A stretch of DNA of 37,692 nucleotides from Mesorhizobium alhagi CCNWXJ12-2 (GTDB lineage: Bacteria; Pseudomonadota; Alphaproteobacteria; Rhizobiales; Rhizobiaceae). The notes beneath the pieces are model-generated. The model ran no database searches. It was given only the letters and a program-made list of their open reading frames with translations, and had not been told where the DNA came from. Positions within the stretch are counted from its first letter, which is position 1. Each line of letters starts with the position of its first letter. The DNA lies in contig NZ_AHAM01000041.1 in NCBI RefSeq assembly GCF_000236565.1, positions 1-37,692 on the forward strand, written 5' to 3'. Shown in pieces: positions 7,034 through 19,978 of the stretch. The translations under genes and the position numbers were made by a program.

Positions 7034-8542
7034 CTATTCCGCAGCCAGTTGCTCATCCAATGCGTCCGGCCGGTTCGGATCGCCGGGCGCGGTCTCGCAG
7101 CCGAGATCGGGAAATGCAGCGACGCGGTTGCCGCGGAAATCGGTGCGCAGCACGAGGAGGCCGCGTTCCTCGAAATAGGTCAGGAGCCGCCGCGCGCGTC
7201 TTGCCGAATGGCTGCCATAGGCGCGTGCCAGTTCGGCGTCGGAAGGGCAGGGCGCCGAGGTGATCGCGGCCTGCGCGACCAGAAGGAACACGCCCTGTAT
7301 GTCGTCGGGAACACTCTCCGACATCGCCAGCACCTGCTGCCAGGCTTCACCGGAAGCGGTCTTCTGGTCGACGCCGGCGCGGGCGACGGCGAATCTTCGC
7401 CGGAAGGCCGGCAGCGTCAAGGGTTCGCCCGGCACGCGGCGAATGCGGCAGCGCACCAGGAAATCCTGGTAGAGCACGGCGTCTGAGCGAAAAGAGGCGT
7501 CGGCGTCCTCCAGTATTTCGCGCAGCACGCTCTCGACCAGCGCCTCGCGCTCGGCCTCGTCTATAGCCGGAAACTGCGGCTCTGCCGCCGGTTCCGCCTG
7601 GGGCTTTGGGCGCGACAACTGGGCGAGAATGTCAGCCGTCGGGGTCGGTGTCGGAAGCGGGGCTGGACGGCGGACGATCGGTCGCCGCTCCTCCGGGCCG
7701 GGGGTGAAGATCAGTTCGCTCGCATCTTCCTTGGCATCGGGCAGCGGCGTCAGCTTGGGGCTCGATGAACGCGGCGCGGTCTCGACCGTGCCGATGGTGA
7801 TGGGCAGCGGCCTGCGCGACATTGCCGGGCCGAGAGCGACGAAATGGCCGCGGCCAAGGTCGCGGAACATCTCTGCCTGGCGGCGCTCCATGCCGAGCAG
7901 GTCGGCGGCGCGCGCCATGTCGATGTCGAGGAAGGTTCGACCCATCAGGAAGTTGGAGGCTTCCGCCGCGACATTCTTGGCGAGCTTGGCCAGCCGCTGC
8001 GTGGCGATCACGCCGGCGAGCCCGCGCTTGCGGCCGCGGCACATCAGGTTGGTCATGGCGCCGAGCGACAGCTTTCGCGCGTCGTCGCTGACTTCGCCGG
8101 CAACGGCCGGCGCAAAGAGCTGCGCCTCGTCGACAACCACCAGGACCGGATACCAGTAGTCACGCTCGGCATCGAACAGCCCGCCGAGAAAGGCCGCAGC
8201 GGCGCGCATCTGCTGCTCGACGTCAAGGCCTTCGAGATTGAGCACCACCGAAACGCGATGCTGTCGGATGCGCGCGGCGATGCGGGTGAGTTCGGCCTCG
8301 GTGCGGGCGGCGTCTACCACGACATGGCCGAATTTTTCTGCCAGCGTGACGAAGTCGCCTTCCGGGTCGATGACGCATTGCTGCACCCAGGGCGCGCTCT
8401 GTTCGAGCAGGCGGCGCAGCAGATGCGACTTGCCCGAGCCGGAATTGCCCTGAACGAGAAGGCGTGTCGCCAAGAGTTCCTCGAGGTCGAGCGTCGCCGC
8501 CGTCCCTGCGGACGTCGCTCCCATGTCGATGCCGACTTTCAT
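7034..8542 (-). CDS. HerA/DUF87-type ATP-binding protein
   Basis: A 502-residue P-loop ATPase of the HerA-FtsK group. Walker A is QGNSGSGKSH at residues 31-40 and Walker B is VLVVVDEAQLF (about 135-145), the DEAQ form typical of HerA-like proteins. GRKRGLAGVIATQRLAKL matches the sensor/arginine region. Residues 240-330 are Pro-rich and variable, and the last 170 residues form a separate helical domain with a winged-helix look (SDAELARAYGSHSARRARRLL). Its substrate is unknown; family members pump or translocate DNA or act as helicases. It is a single-gene unit between the shared terminator and the peptide operon. Confidence 0.8.
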   Translation of the reverse strand: MKVGIDMGATSAGTAATLDLEELLATRLLVQGNSGSGKSHLLRRLLEQSAPWVQQCVIDPEGDFVTLAEKFGHVVVDAARTEAELTRIAARIRQHRVSVVLNLEGLDVEQQMRAAAAFLGGLFDAERDYWYPVLVVVDEAQLFAPAVAGEVSDDARKLSLGAMTNLMCRGRKRGLAGVIATQRLAKLAKNVAAEASNFLMGRTFLDIDMARAADLLGMERRQAEMFRDLGRGHFVALGPAMSRRPLPITIGTVETAPRSSSPKLTPLPDAKEDASELIFTPGPEERRPIVRRPAPLPTPTPTADILAQLSRPKPQAEPAAEPQFPAIDEAEREALVESVLREILEDADASFRSDAVLYQDFLVRCRIRRVPGEPLTLPAFRRRFAVARAGVDQKTASGEAWQQVLAMSESVPDDIQGVFLLVAQAAITSAPCPSDAELARAYGSHSARRARRLLTYFEERGLLVLRTDFRGNRVAAFPDLGCETAPGDPNRPDALDEQLAAE

Positions 8543-8701
8543 GCGGATTTTCCGGTCCGCGCGTGGATTGTCATATTCTGCTCTTGTGTTGTTGGCCGAG
8601 ACTCGGTCGGGCCGAACTTGCCGCCCTGCTTATCACCACGGCTACGCCGATGTGCGAACGGACAGAGAAACCCACAGATGAAACGTCTTTCCCCGTGGCT
8701 C

Positions 8702-9451
8702 TCAGGCAGTCCGGCGAAAGCCTTCACTGGCGACCAGAAGGTTGCGCGTATAATCCTTGGTCACCCGGCGCGCCGAGAGATCGGGCGCCGAAAGTCGTTC
8801 GACCTCCTCGCCGTCCTGCATGACCATCAGGCGGTCGCACATATGGGTGATCACCGCGAGATCGTGGCTGACCATGACGAAGGTCAGGCGGTGATCGCGG
8901 CGCACCTGTTCCAGAAGGTTCAGCACTTCGGCCTGCACCGAGGCGTCGAGCGCCGAAGTCGGCTCGTCGAGAAGCAGGATCGACGGTTCGAGGATCAACG
9001 CACGCGCGATCGCCACGCGCTGGCGCTGGCCGCCGGAAAGCTGGTGCGAATAGCGGAAGCGGAATCCCGAACCCAGCCCTACCTCATCCAGGGCGCGGAT
9101 GATGCGCGGCTCGATGTCCTTGAATCCATGGATGACCAGCGGCTCCAGAAGCAGCCTGTCGACGGTCTGACGCGGATGCAGCGAGCCGTATGGATCCTGA
9201 AACACCATCTGGACCTGTCGGTAGAACGCCTTGTCGCGCCTGTTGCCGAGCTTTTCGCCGTTGACGGTGATCTGCCCGCCGATCACCGGAGCGAGGCCGG
9301 CCACGGCACGCAGCAGCGTTGATTTTCCCGAGCCGGATTCGCCGACAAGGCCGAAGGATTCGCCCGCGGCGACTTCGAGGCTGACGCCCTTCAGCGCGCG
9401 GAAATGATCGTAGGCGACTTCGAGCCGGTCGATACTGAGCGCTGAATTCAT
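8702..9451 (-). CDS. peptide ABC transporter ATP-binding protein (OppF/DppF-like)
   Basis: A 249-residue ATPase with Walker A GESGSGKST, Q-loop VFQDPYGSLHPRQ, signature LSGGQRQR and Walker B ILLLDEPTSALD, followed by the switch His in VSHDLAV. It powers peptide import together with the OppD-like protein. The start at 9451 overlaps the upstream stop as ATGA; GTG at 9460 is an alternative. At 249 residues it lacks the longer C-terminal oligopeptide-binding extension common in OppF, but this length is seen in many rhizobial DppF-type proteins. It is the last gene of the operon. Confidence 0.88.
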   Translation of the reverse strand: MNSALSIDRLEVAYDHFRALKGVSLEVAAGESFGLVGESGSGKSTLLRAVAGLAPVIGGQITVNGEKLGNRRDKAFYRQVQMVFQDPYGSLHPRQTVDRLLLEPLVIHGFKDIEPRIIRALDEVGLGSGFRFRYSHQLSGGQRQRVAIARALILEPSILLLDEPTSALDASVQAEVLNLLEQVRRDHRLTFVMVSHDLAVITHMCDRLMVMQDGEEVERLSAPDLSARRVTKDYTRNLLVASEGFRRTA

Positions 9452-10281
9452 AGCGCCCACTCTGGCCGGCGGTCGAGGACGGGCAGCGGATGGCGGCCGA
9501 CGCCGATCTCGGGCATGCAGTTCAGGAGCCCGCGCGTATAGGGATGCTCGGCATTGGCGAGTTCGGTCGCGGGCAGTTCCTCGACGATCCTGCCGGCATA
9601 CATGACGATGACGCGGTCGCAGAAGGACGACACGAGGCGCAGATCGTGCGAGATGAAGATCAGCCCCATGCCGCGCTCGCGCACCAGCCGGTCGAGAATG
9701 CCGAGTATGTCGAGCTGAACCGTCACGTCGAGCGCCGACGTCGGCTCGTCGGCGATCAACAGTTCCGGGCCGGCGATCAGCATCATGGCGATCATGGCGC
9801 GCTGGCCCATGCCGCCGGAAACCTCGTGCGGATAGAGATCATAGACGCGCCGTGAATCCCTGATCTGCACGGCTTCGAGCATGGCGAGCGCACGGTCGCG
9901 CGCCTCCGCCTTGCCCACATCCTCGTGCGTGCGCAAGGTCTCGACGATCTGCCGGCCGATGCTCATCACCGGGTTGAGCGAGTATTTCGGATCCTGCAGG
10001 ATCATGGCGATGCGGTTGCCGCGCAGGTCGCGGCGCAGTTGAGGCGGTGCGTTCAGGAGGTCGATGCCGTCGAATTCGAGCCTATCCGCAGAAATCAACG
10101 CGTTGGGCGGCGTCAGTCCCATGATCGCGCGGCCGGTCTGCGACTTCCCCGAGCCGGATTCGCCAACGATGCCCAGCCGCTCGCGGCCGAGTGAGAAGGA
10201 GATGCCGCGCACCGCCTCGATCATTCCGGTTCGCGTCGGGAAGCTGACGCTCAGATCTTCGACTTCCAGCATTGTGCTCAT
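9448..10281 (-). CDS. peptide ABC transporter ATP-binding protein (OppD/DppD-like)
   Basis: A 277-residue ATPase: Walker A GESGSGKSQ (about 40-48), Q-loop ILQDPKYSLNP, signature VSGGMGQR (154-161) and Walker B LLIADEPTSALD (174-185). The C-terminus carries the oligopeptide-transporter extension (EHPYTRGLLNCMPEIG), which in this family often holds Cys residues. The start at 10281 (MSTMLEVEDLSV) overlaps the permease stop as ATGA. The frame is open upstream to 11298, but that part is only the shadow of the permease gene. It forms the ATPase pair with the next gene. Confidence 0.9.
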   Translation of the reverse strand: MSTMLEVEDLSVSFPTRTGMIEAVRGISFSLGRERLGIVGESGSGKSQTGRAIMGLTPPNALISADRLEFDGIDLLNAPPQLRRDLRGNRIAMILQDPKYSLNPVMSIGRQIVETLRTHEDVGKAEARDRALAMLEAVQIRDSRRVYDLYPHEVSGGMGQRAMIAMMLIAGPELLIADEPTSALDVTVQLDILGILDRLVRERGMGLIFISHDLRLVSSFCDRVIVMYAGRIVEELPATELANAEHPYTRGLLNCMPEIGVGRHPLPVLDRRPEWAL

Positions 10282-11195
10282 TGGCCGCCGCCCCGCGGGT
10301 CGAGCGCGTCGCGCAGGCCGTCGCCCAAAAGGTTGAAGCCGAGGCTGACGATCAGGATGGCAAAGCCCGGCGCCGCGGCCACCCACCACTGGTCTAGAAT
10401 GAAGCGCCGGCCGTCGGCGATCATCGCGCCCCATTCGGGCAGCGGCGGCTGCGCGCCGAGGCCGAGAAAGCCGAGCCCGGCAGCGGTCAGGATGATGCCG
10501 GCCATGTCGAGAGTAACGCGCACGATGAGCGAGGAAATGCAGAGCGGCATGATGTGGAGGATGACGATACGCAAGGGCGAAGCGCCCATCAGCCGGACGG
10601 CGGCGATATAGTCCGAATTGCGCACCGTCATTGTTTCGGCGCGTGCGATGCGGGCATAGGGCGGCCACGAGGTGATGGCGATGGCCAGCACTGCGTTTTC
10701 GATGCCCGGTCCAAGCGCCGCCACGAACGCCAGCGCCAGGATCAGCTTGGGAAAGGCCAGAAAAATGTCGGTCATGCGCATCAGGATCGCGTCGGTCCAG
10801 CCGCCGGCATAACCGGCGACGGTTCCCACCAGCAGCCCGACCGGCGCGGCGATGATGGCGACGAGAACGACGACGAATAGCGTCAGCCGCGAACCATGGA
10901 TCAGCCGGGAAAGAATATCGCGACCCTGGCCGTCGGTGCCGAGCCAGTGCTCCGGGCCGGGCGGAAGCAGGCGCGAGCCGCGCAGGTCGCCGATGACCGG
11001 CGAATAGGGGGAAATCACGTCGGCAAGTGCTGCAACGACCAAGAGCGCCAGAATGATGGCAAGCCCGGCCAGCGCCAGCCGATTGACCGAAAAGCGCCGC
11101 CAGGTGACATAGGTGCGCCCGAGCCTTGCCTGCATACGCGATTGCGGCCGCTCGCTGAGCAGCCAATCGCGGCGGGTCATCGTGGCGAGACTCAT
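10278..11195 (-). CDS. peptide ABC transporter permease (DppC/OppC-like)
   Basis: A 305-residue inner-membrane permease. The N-terminus carries the OppC-type extension (RRFSVNRLALAGLAIILALLVV) with the first membrane segment, then LLPPGPEHWLGTDGQGRDILSRLIHGSR, given here in part as HWLGTDGQGRD, a hallmark of DppC/OppC. Five more membrane segments follow, and the EAA loop reads AVRLMGASPLRIVILHIMP. It pairs with the DppB-like gene, whose stop its start overlaps (ATGA), and its own stop overlaps the OppD-like start. Confidence 0.92.
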   Translation of the reverse strand: MSLATMTRRDWLLSERPQSRMQARLGRTYVTWRRFSVNRLALAGLAIILALLVVAALADVISPYSPVIGDLRGSRLLPPGPEHWLGTDGQGRDILSRLIHGSRLTLFVVVLVAIIAAPVGLLVGTVAGYAGGWTDAILMRMTDIFLAFPKLILALAFVAALGPGIENAVLAIAITSWPPYARIARAETMTVRNSDYIAAVRLMGASPLRIVILHIMPLCISSLIVRVTLDMAGIILTAAGLGFLGLGAQPPLPEWGAMIADGRRFILDQWWVAAAPGFAILIVSLGFNLLGDGLRDALDPRGGGQ

Positions 11196-12253
11196 GCGTT
11201 TCGCGTCCTTGGATCGAGCGTGCGGTAGAGGAGGTCGGCAAAAAGGTTGATGCCGATGAACACCGAACCGATGACGATGGTGCCGCCGAGCACGGCATTC
11301 ATGTCGGCGTTCTGCAGCGAGTCGGTGATATAGAGCCCGAGGCCCGGCCAGGCGAATACCGTCTCGGTCAGCACCGAACCTTCGAGAAGCCCGGCATAGG
11401 AGAGAGCGATCACCGTGACCAAGGGCACGGCGGCGTTGCGAAGCGCGTGGGCCCAGATGATGCGCGTTTCACTGAGCCCCTTGGCGCGGGCTGCCACGAT
11501 GTACTCCTGACTGAGTTCGTTCAGCATGAACGAGCGTGTCATGCGGCTGATATAGGCGAGTGAGAAATATCCGAGCAGCGAGGCGGGCAGGACGATGTGG
11601 GCGAAGATGTCGCGAAACGCAGCCCAGTCGCGCCGCAGGACCGAGTCGAGCAGATAAAAGCCGGTGATCGGGGTGAAAGTGTATTCGAAGACCACGTCGA
11701 TTCGGCCCGGCCCGGCTGTCCAGCGCAGCCTGGCGTAGAATACCAGCAGCGCCAGCAGGCCGAGCCAGAAGATCGGCACGGAATAACCGATGAGGCCGAT
11801 GACGCGCACGATCTGGTCGATGACGCTGCCGCGCTTGACGGCGGCGAGCACGCCCAAGGGCACGCCTATCAGCGCGCCAATTAGCGTGCCGAGCGTCGCC
11901 AGTTCTACGGTCGCAGGAAAGACGCGGCGGATGTCCTCCATGACCGGGTTGGTGGTCAGCACGGAGCGGCCGAAATCGCCCTGGAACACGCCTTTCACGT
12001 AGAGGAGGAACTGCTGCCAGTAGGGCAGGTTGAGGCCCAGTTCCTCACGCGTCCGCTCGACGACATAGGCCGGCGCGCGATCGCCTACGATGGCCAACAC
12101 GGGGTCGATCGGGATGACCCGGCCGATGAAGAAAGTGACCGCGAGCAGGCCGAGATAGGTGGTGGCGACGATGATCAGGAAGCGCCCGATCGACATCGAC
12201 CAAGACCGGGCGCGATTGCGCCCGCTCTTGGTCGGGATCTCAACGACAGTCAC
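11192..12253 (-). CDS. peptide ABC transporter permease (DppB/OppB-like)
   Basis: A 353-residue permease with six predicted membrane segments. After the first segment come the family features FGRSVLTTNPV and a long periplasmic part; the EAA loop is VAARAKGLSETRIIWAHALRNA. The protein ends with ADLLYRTLDPRTR, the usual C-terminus of DppB/OppB. The start is GTG at 12253 with only a weak ribosome site, 15 bases after the binding-protein stop. It transports peptide through the inner membrane with the DppC-like partner. Confidence 0.92.
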   Translation of the reverse strand: MTVVEIPTKSGRNRARSWSMSIGRFLIIVATTYLGLLAVTFFIGRVIPIDPVLAIVGDRAPAYVVERTREELGLNLPYWQQFLLYVKGVFQGDFGRSVLTTNPVMEDIRRVFPATVELATLGTLIGALIGVPLGVLAAVKRGSVIDQIVRVIGLIGYSVPIFWLGLLALLVFYARLRWTAGPGRIDVVFEYTFTPITGFYLLDSVLRRDWAAFRDIFAHIVLPASLLGYFSLAYISRMTRSFMLNELSQEYIVAARAKGLSETRIIWAHALRNAAVPLVTVIALSYAGLLEGSVLTETVFAWPGLGLYITDSLQNADMNAVLGGTIVIGSVFIGINLFADLLYRTLDPRTRNA

Positions 12254-12268
12254 GAAGTTTACTTCGGA

Positions 12269-13912
12269 TCAGTTCTTCGAAACCTTGTAGACATAGGTCG
12301 TGTCGGACGACGGTCCTAGCTTGAAGTTCTGCACGGCCTTGCGGACGCCCGCCACTTCCGTCTGCTGATAGATCATGACGAAGGGGCTGGTCTCGACGAA
12401 CTTCTTCTGCAGGCTCTTGTAGATCTCGACGCGTTTGGCCGAATCCGGCTCGACCACCGCGGATTTGGTTTCGGCGGTCAGTTCCGGAATGTCCCACGCG
12501 TTGCGCCAGGCCAGGGTCTTGGAACTGGCGTCGTCGGCATTGTCCGGATTGGAGGTGAAGGTGTCGGCATTGGAATGGGGATCCCAATAGTCGACGCCCC
12601 ACTGGCCGATATACATGTCGTGGTTGCGGGCGCGGTATTTGGTCAGCGTCTGCTTGCCGTCGCCGGGAATGATTTCCATCTTGATTCCGGCCTCGGCCAG
12701 CGACTGCTGGAAGGATTCCGCGATGCCGGTGACCGGCTGCGTGTTGCGGACATCCATGGTCACCGAGAATCCCTCGGGGACGCCGGCGGCCGCAAGCAGC
12801 TCCTTGGCCTTGGCCACGTCGAGCTTGAATGGCTTGTCATCGGCCCATCCCAGCATGCCCTTGGGCAGGAACGTCTGGTTGATTTCGCCGATGCCCTTGA
12901 TCAGCGTTTCGCCGATGCCGTCGTAATCGACCAGATATTTGAAGGCCTGGCGCACTTCCGGCTTGGCCAGCGTTTCGTTCTTCTGGTTCAGGCTGATGTA
13001 ATAGACGGTGCCTTTCGGCGTCGAAGTGACGGCGAGGTTCTCGTTCGCGCTTACGGCATCGAGATCGTTGGGCGAGAGATTGCGGGCGATATCGATGTCG
13101 CCGCTTTCGAGCATCAGGCGCTGCGTGGCGCTCTCCTTGACGTGCCGGTAGATGACGCGGGCGAGCGGAGCCTTGTCGCCGTAATAGTTGTCGTTGCGCT
13201 CCAGCACCAGTATCTCGTTGGCGCGCCAGTCGCGGATCTTCATCGGGCCTGAGCCCGCATAATTGGTCTTCAGCCAGGCGTAGCCGAAATCATTATCGAA
13301 CTTGTTCTCTTCGCTGGGCGTCACCGCCTCGACATGCTCGAGCACCAGCTTCTTGTCGACCACCGCGGCGGGGTTGGAAGTCAGACAGTTCAGCACGAAG
13401 GTCGGCGCATAGGCCTGGTCGGTGACGAAGACGAAAGTGCTGGCGTCCGTCGCCTTGGCGTTCTCGTCGACATTGTCCTTGGTCAGACCGAACTGGGTCA
13501 GGATGAAGGCCGGGCTCTTGTCGAGTTTGACGACGCGCTGAATCGAAAAGGCGACGTCCTCGGCGGTCACGGGATTGCCCGAAGCGAATTTCAGGCCGGG
13601 TTTGATCTTGAAGGTGAAGGTCTTGCCGTCGTCCGAAACCGTCCAGCTTTCGGCGATGTCGCCATAGATGTTCGACGGGTCGGCCGGATCGAAGCGCACC
13701 AGCCGGTCGTAGCTGTTGCCCATCATCTCGCCGGCGCTGATCTCGAAGGATTCGGCCGGGTCGAGGGTGATGATGTCGTCGATGGCCCAGGCGAGCACCA
13801 GCGTGTCGGCCGGCGTTTCTGCATATGCAGGTGCGCCTGTCAAAACCAGTGCAGAAAGTGCGGCGCCCGCGAGGAGAACGCGAACGCGTCCGTTGATCTT
13901 TCCCATCATCAT
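12269..13912 (-). CDS. peptide ABC transporter substrate-binding protein (SBP_bac_5)
   Basis: A 547-residue periplasmic binding protein of the family 5 (DppA/OppA) type. The signal peptide ends near GAPAYA-ET, and the mature part opens with the family pattern TLVLAWAIDDIITLDPAESFE and AESWTVSDDGKTFTFKIKPG in place. The first of three consecutive ATG codons, at 13912, has AGGGA nine bases upstream; an earlier in-frame start at 14014 would overlap the dipeptidase gene and delay the signal peptide. It delivers peptides to the two permeases. The specificity cannot be read from the sequence; a dipeptidase in the same operon suggests short peptides. Confidence 0.9.
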   Translation of the reverse strand: MMMGKINGRVRVLLAGAALSALVLTGAPAYAETPADTLVLAWAIDDIITLDPAESFEISAGEMMGNSYDRLVRFDPADPSNIYGDIAESWTVSDDGKTFTFKIKPGLKFASGNPVTAEDVAFSIQRVVKLDKSPAFILTQFGLTKDNVDENAKATDASTFVFVTDQAYAPTFVLNCLTSNPAAVVDKKLVLEHVEAVTPSEENKFDNDFGYAWLKTNYAGSGPMKIRDWRANEILVLERNDNYYGDKAPLARVIYRHVKESATQRLMLESGDIDIARNLSPNDLDAVSANENLAVTSTPKGTVYYISLNQKNETLAKPEVRQAFKYLVDYDGIGETLIKGIGEINQTFLPKGMLGWADDKPFKLDVAKAKELLAAAGVPEGFSVTMDVRNTQPVTGIAESFQQSLAEAGIKMEIIPGDGKQTLTKYRARNHDMYIGQWGVDYWDPHSNADTFTSNPDNADDASSKTLAWRNAWDIPELTAETKSAVVEPDSAKRVEIYKSLQKKFVETSPFVMIYQQTEVAGVRKAVQNFKLGPSSDTTYVYKVSKN

Positions 13913-13953
13913 TTTAGCTGTTCCCTGTTTTTGTTGACGTGTTTGTCTTTGGA

Positions 13954-15015
13954 TCAGGTCGCCGGATGCTCCCTCCATGCGGAACGCAGCACCCTGAACC
14001 AGTTTTCGCGGCATATTTTCGCGAGATCGGCGCCACCATATCCGGCGCTTTCCAGTCCGGCAACGAGGTTCTGAAGACCGCTGGCGTCGCCGATTTCCTT
14101 AGGGATCAGGGCGCCGTCGAAGTCCGAACCGATCGCCACCCCGTCGATGCCCAGCCGTTCAACCAGATAGTCGATATGGCGGATCATCTCGCTGATCGGC
14201 GTGTCGGCGTTTTCACGTCCGTCGGCGCGCAGCATGGTGACGGCGAAGTTCAGGCCGACCAGTCCCTTGCTTTCCCGGATCGCGTCGAGCTGCCGATCCG
14301 TCAGGTTGCGGGCGACGGGAACGAGGGCATGGGCGTTCGAATGGCTCGCCACCAGCGGCTGATCGCTGAGCTCCGCCACGTCCCAGAAGCCTTTCTCAGT
14401 GATGTGCGACAGGTCGATCAAGATGCCGATGCGATTGCATTCCTTGACGAGCGAGCGTCCGGCATCAGTCAGGCCTGGCCCGGTGTCGGGGCTCATCGGA
14501 TAGGCGAAGGGAACGCCGTGCGCGAAGATGTTGTTGCGGCTCCAGACAGGTCCGAGCGAGCGCAAGCCCGCGGCGTAGAACACTTCCAGCGCGGCGAGAT
14601 CCTCGCCGATCGCCTCGCAGCCTTCCATGTGCAGCACGGCGGCGAATTTCTCGCCGACCATCGCCGCATCGATATCGGCGCTCGACCGACAGAGCTTCCA
14701 GCAGCCGGCTCGCTCCAGCTGCAAGGCGATCGCCGCCATTTCCATGGCGATGTCCAGCGATGGCGCGCGTTCGAGGGGCTTGGAAAGCGGCGTCGAGTAG
14801 CGTCCGTCCGCCTTGGGTTGGTCGAGAACGAGGCCCCCGGACGGGATGTATATGGCGCAGAGACCGCCGATCAGGCCGCCGGCGCGGGCGCGGGGCAGGT
14901 CGATATGGCCGGCCGCCACGCCGTCGCTCATATCCGCTACCGGATCGGCGCCTTCCTTGCGGCGGTTCCAGAGACGGAGCAGAACGTCATTGTGGCCATC
15001 GAAAATCGCTTGCAT
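13954..15015 (-). CDS. membrane dipeptidase family (peptidase M19)
   Basis: A 353-residue zinc dipeptidase. The zinc-binding start motif FDGHNDVLL (H8 and D10 in this numbering) sits right after the start. Further M19 features are HMEGCEAIGEDL, with the bridging Glu, LIDLSHITEKGFWDV, VASHSNAHAL with the metal-binding His, and the active-site GSDFDG near the C-terminus. No signal peptide is seen, so it is probably cytoplasmic and cleaves imported dipeptides. The start at 15015 has GGGG upstream; the longer start at 15048 is less likely. It is the first gene of the peptide operon, 41 bases before the binding-protein gene. Confidence 0.9.
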   Translation of the reverse strand: MQAIFDGHNDVLLRLWNRRKEGADPVADMSDGVAAGHIDLPRARAGGLIGGLCAIYIPSGGLVLDQPKADGRYSTPLSKPLERAPSLDIAMEMAAIALQLERAGCWKLCRSSADIDAAMVGEKFAAVLHMEGCEAIGEDLAALEVFYAAGLRSLGPVWSRNNIFAHGVPFAYPMSPDTGPGLTDAGRSLVKECNRIGILIDLSHITEKGFWDVAELSDQPLVASHSNAHALVPVARNLTDRQLDAIRESKGLVGLNFAVTMLRADGRENADTPISEMIRHIDYLVERLGIDGVAIGSDFDGALIPKEIGDASGLQNLVAGLESAGYGGADLAKICRENWFRVLRSAWREHPAT

Positions 15016-15230
15016 CGAAACCCCATATTTCGGTCCGCGATGATGCAAATGGCTCGCCCAAGATCAAGTGGCAAACCACGCTCCGCGCCGCTGGACCAAC
15101 AGAGTGGCTAATCGCAGGGCCAAGCACCCGGAATCTCGCCCAAGGAACGGTTATGGTTTTCTTAACCAAACTTACGGTTGCGGCGAAACCTTGTACGAAA
15201 TCGGGCGTTGCGGGTCGAAGGAGAACCGTA

Positions 15231-15461
15231 ATGCCGTCGCCAGACATCGGTGAGAAAGCGCTCCGCGAACTTTCCCGCGTCCACACCGCCCAACTCGCCG
15301 CCTACGCCACGGCGCGCCTGAAGCTGCAGCGGCCCGATCTGTTGACGCCGCGCGACCGTGCTCATCTGGCGGCGGCCCACGTTGCGCTGGAGGAACTCCG
15401 TGGACTGCTGCTGAAACCGAACAATGGGGCTGGCGAGCTTGCCCTGGAGCGAAAGCGCTGA
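15231..15461 (+). CDS. small hypothetical protein, 76 aa
   Basis: The start at 15231 has GAAGGAGAACCGT just upstream, an excellent ribosome site. The protein is a highly helical, Ala/Leu/Arg-rich chain (ELSRVHTAQLAAYATARLKL then RDRAHLAAAHVALEELRGLL), compatible with a two-helix hairpin. No membrane segment or signal is seen. The 215-base region before it separates it from the divergent peptide operon and must hold both promoters. I do not recognise it. Confidence 0.65.
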   Translation: MPSPDIGEKALRELSRVHTAQLAAYATARLKLQRPDLLTPRDRAHLAAAHVALEELRGLLLKPNNGAGELALERKR

Positions 15462-15473
15462 GGGCTCAGCCGG

Positions 15474-15713
15474 TCACTCGTCGCCCTCTTCACCCGATAT
15501 CCAGCTATGTGGCGAAATCTTCTTCTGCGTCTCGCCGTCGATATAGGCCCACCAGCCGGCATCCGCCTCGTCCCAGTCGCCGCCGGCCATCCGAAGCCTT
15601 TCGAGCGAGCGGTAGTGCGCCACGGATTGGTTTTCCTGGCCGTCGCGGTCGGTCCAGCAAACCTCGACCTTGCTGCCGTCCTTCGGCGCCGTGTCGATCG
15701 GCCTTCTCGCCAT
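15474..15713 (-). CDS. small hypothetical protein, 79 aa
   Basis: The protein begins MARRPIDTAPKDGSKVEV; the P-I-D-T-A-P-K-D-G pattern is common at the start of small phage and proteobacterial proteins of unknown function. Trp-rich segments (GGDWDEADAGWWAYID, HSWISGEE) follow. GGAG lies 8 bases before the ATG at 15713 but only 2 bases before the ATG at 15719, so 15713 is preferred. It converges on the plus-strand small gene with a 12-base gap. Function unknown. Confidence 0.6.
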   Translation of the reverse strand: MARRPIDTAPKDGSKVEVCWTDRDGQENQSVAHYRSLERLRMAGGDWDEADAGWWAYIDGETQKKISPHSWISGEEGDE

Positions 15714-15891
15714 GTTCATTGCTCCGGTTCGATTCTACCCGATCCGAAACTAACGGCGGCATCCGAAATGACAATGCCCGCCAGGGCGCGATGGAGCGAT
15801 CCGTTAAGGTTAGTTGATCGTTAATGCTTGTCGCTCATATTCCGGAACCAACCTGCGGCGGGGTTGTCGGGGGCTCTAACTGATTGTTAGC

Positions 15892-15935
15892 CGCATGATC
15901 TTGTCCGAAAAGCCTGCAACTTTTCGGGATCATGC
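15892..15935. repeat. rhizobial palindromic repeat, copy 1
   Basis: A 44-base imperfect palindrome: GCATGATC...GATCATGC at the ends, with TCCGAAAAG and CTTTTCGGGA as inner arms. A second copy with two differences lies at 30288-30328. Related palindromes of this form (GATC...TCCGAAAA...TTTTCGG...GATC) are spread over many Rhizobiales genomes. This copy lies immediately before the histidine kinase gene and supplies an in-frame ATG at 15932. Confidence 0.8.
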
Positions 15936-15955
15936 TCGAAGCGGGGCGGGGAAGC

Positions 15956-19708
<3,753 letters not shown>

Positions 19709-19888
19709 GCGCCGAGCCCAATTCATGCAAATAAATTTTGGGCAGTTCCGGAACCGGCACATAGCCGGCTTGGTTTAGCCGTTGCTGGTCTAAGCGCTTG
19801 ATTCCGGAAACTTCCGCGCGCTGGCTCATGTCCGGTCAGGTTTCGGGCCCGAACCCGTGGTGGAAGACGTTATCCAACCGACACGAAA

Positions 19889-19906
19889 GTGTCATGCAAC
19901 TGTTAC
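19889..19906 (+). promoter_or_regulatory. Pho box (PhoB-binding site)
   Basis: GTGTCATGCAACTGTTAC consists of two CTGTCAT-like 7-mers separated by 4 bases, the consensus layout of the PhoB box in rhizobia and enterics; each half has one or two mismatches. It lies 73 bases before the pstS start. Activation of the pst operon by phosphorylated PhoB under phosphate limitation is the expected role; PhoB is encoded at the end of this same operon. The rest of 19709-19978 shows no gene. Confidence 0.75.
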
Positions 19907-19978
19907 AAACGGGCGTTATGGCCTCACGCGACGCTGAAAAAGAGGGCGTCGAGACAATTCCCACAGGGAGTAGGCCAT

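Noticed and set aside
9448-11298. 616-residue fusion protein upstream of the OppD-like ATPase
   Set aside because: The first 339 residues are a shadow of the DppC-like gene; the real start is at 10281 with an ATGA overlap.
13913-14014. Earlier start of the peptide-binding protein at 14014
   Set aside because: It would overlap the dipeptidase 3' end and put 34 residues before a normal signal peptide; ATG 13912 has AGGGA at good spacing.
15843-15870. EcfG promoter before the hybrid kinase
   Set aside because: GGAAC is present at 15844-15848, but there is no CGTT 16-17 bases downstream.
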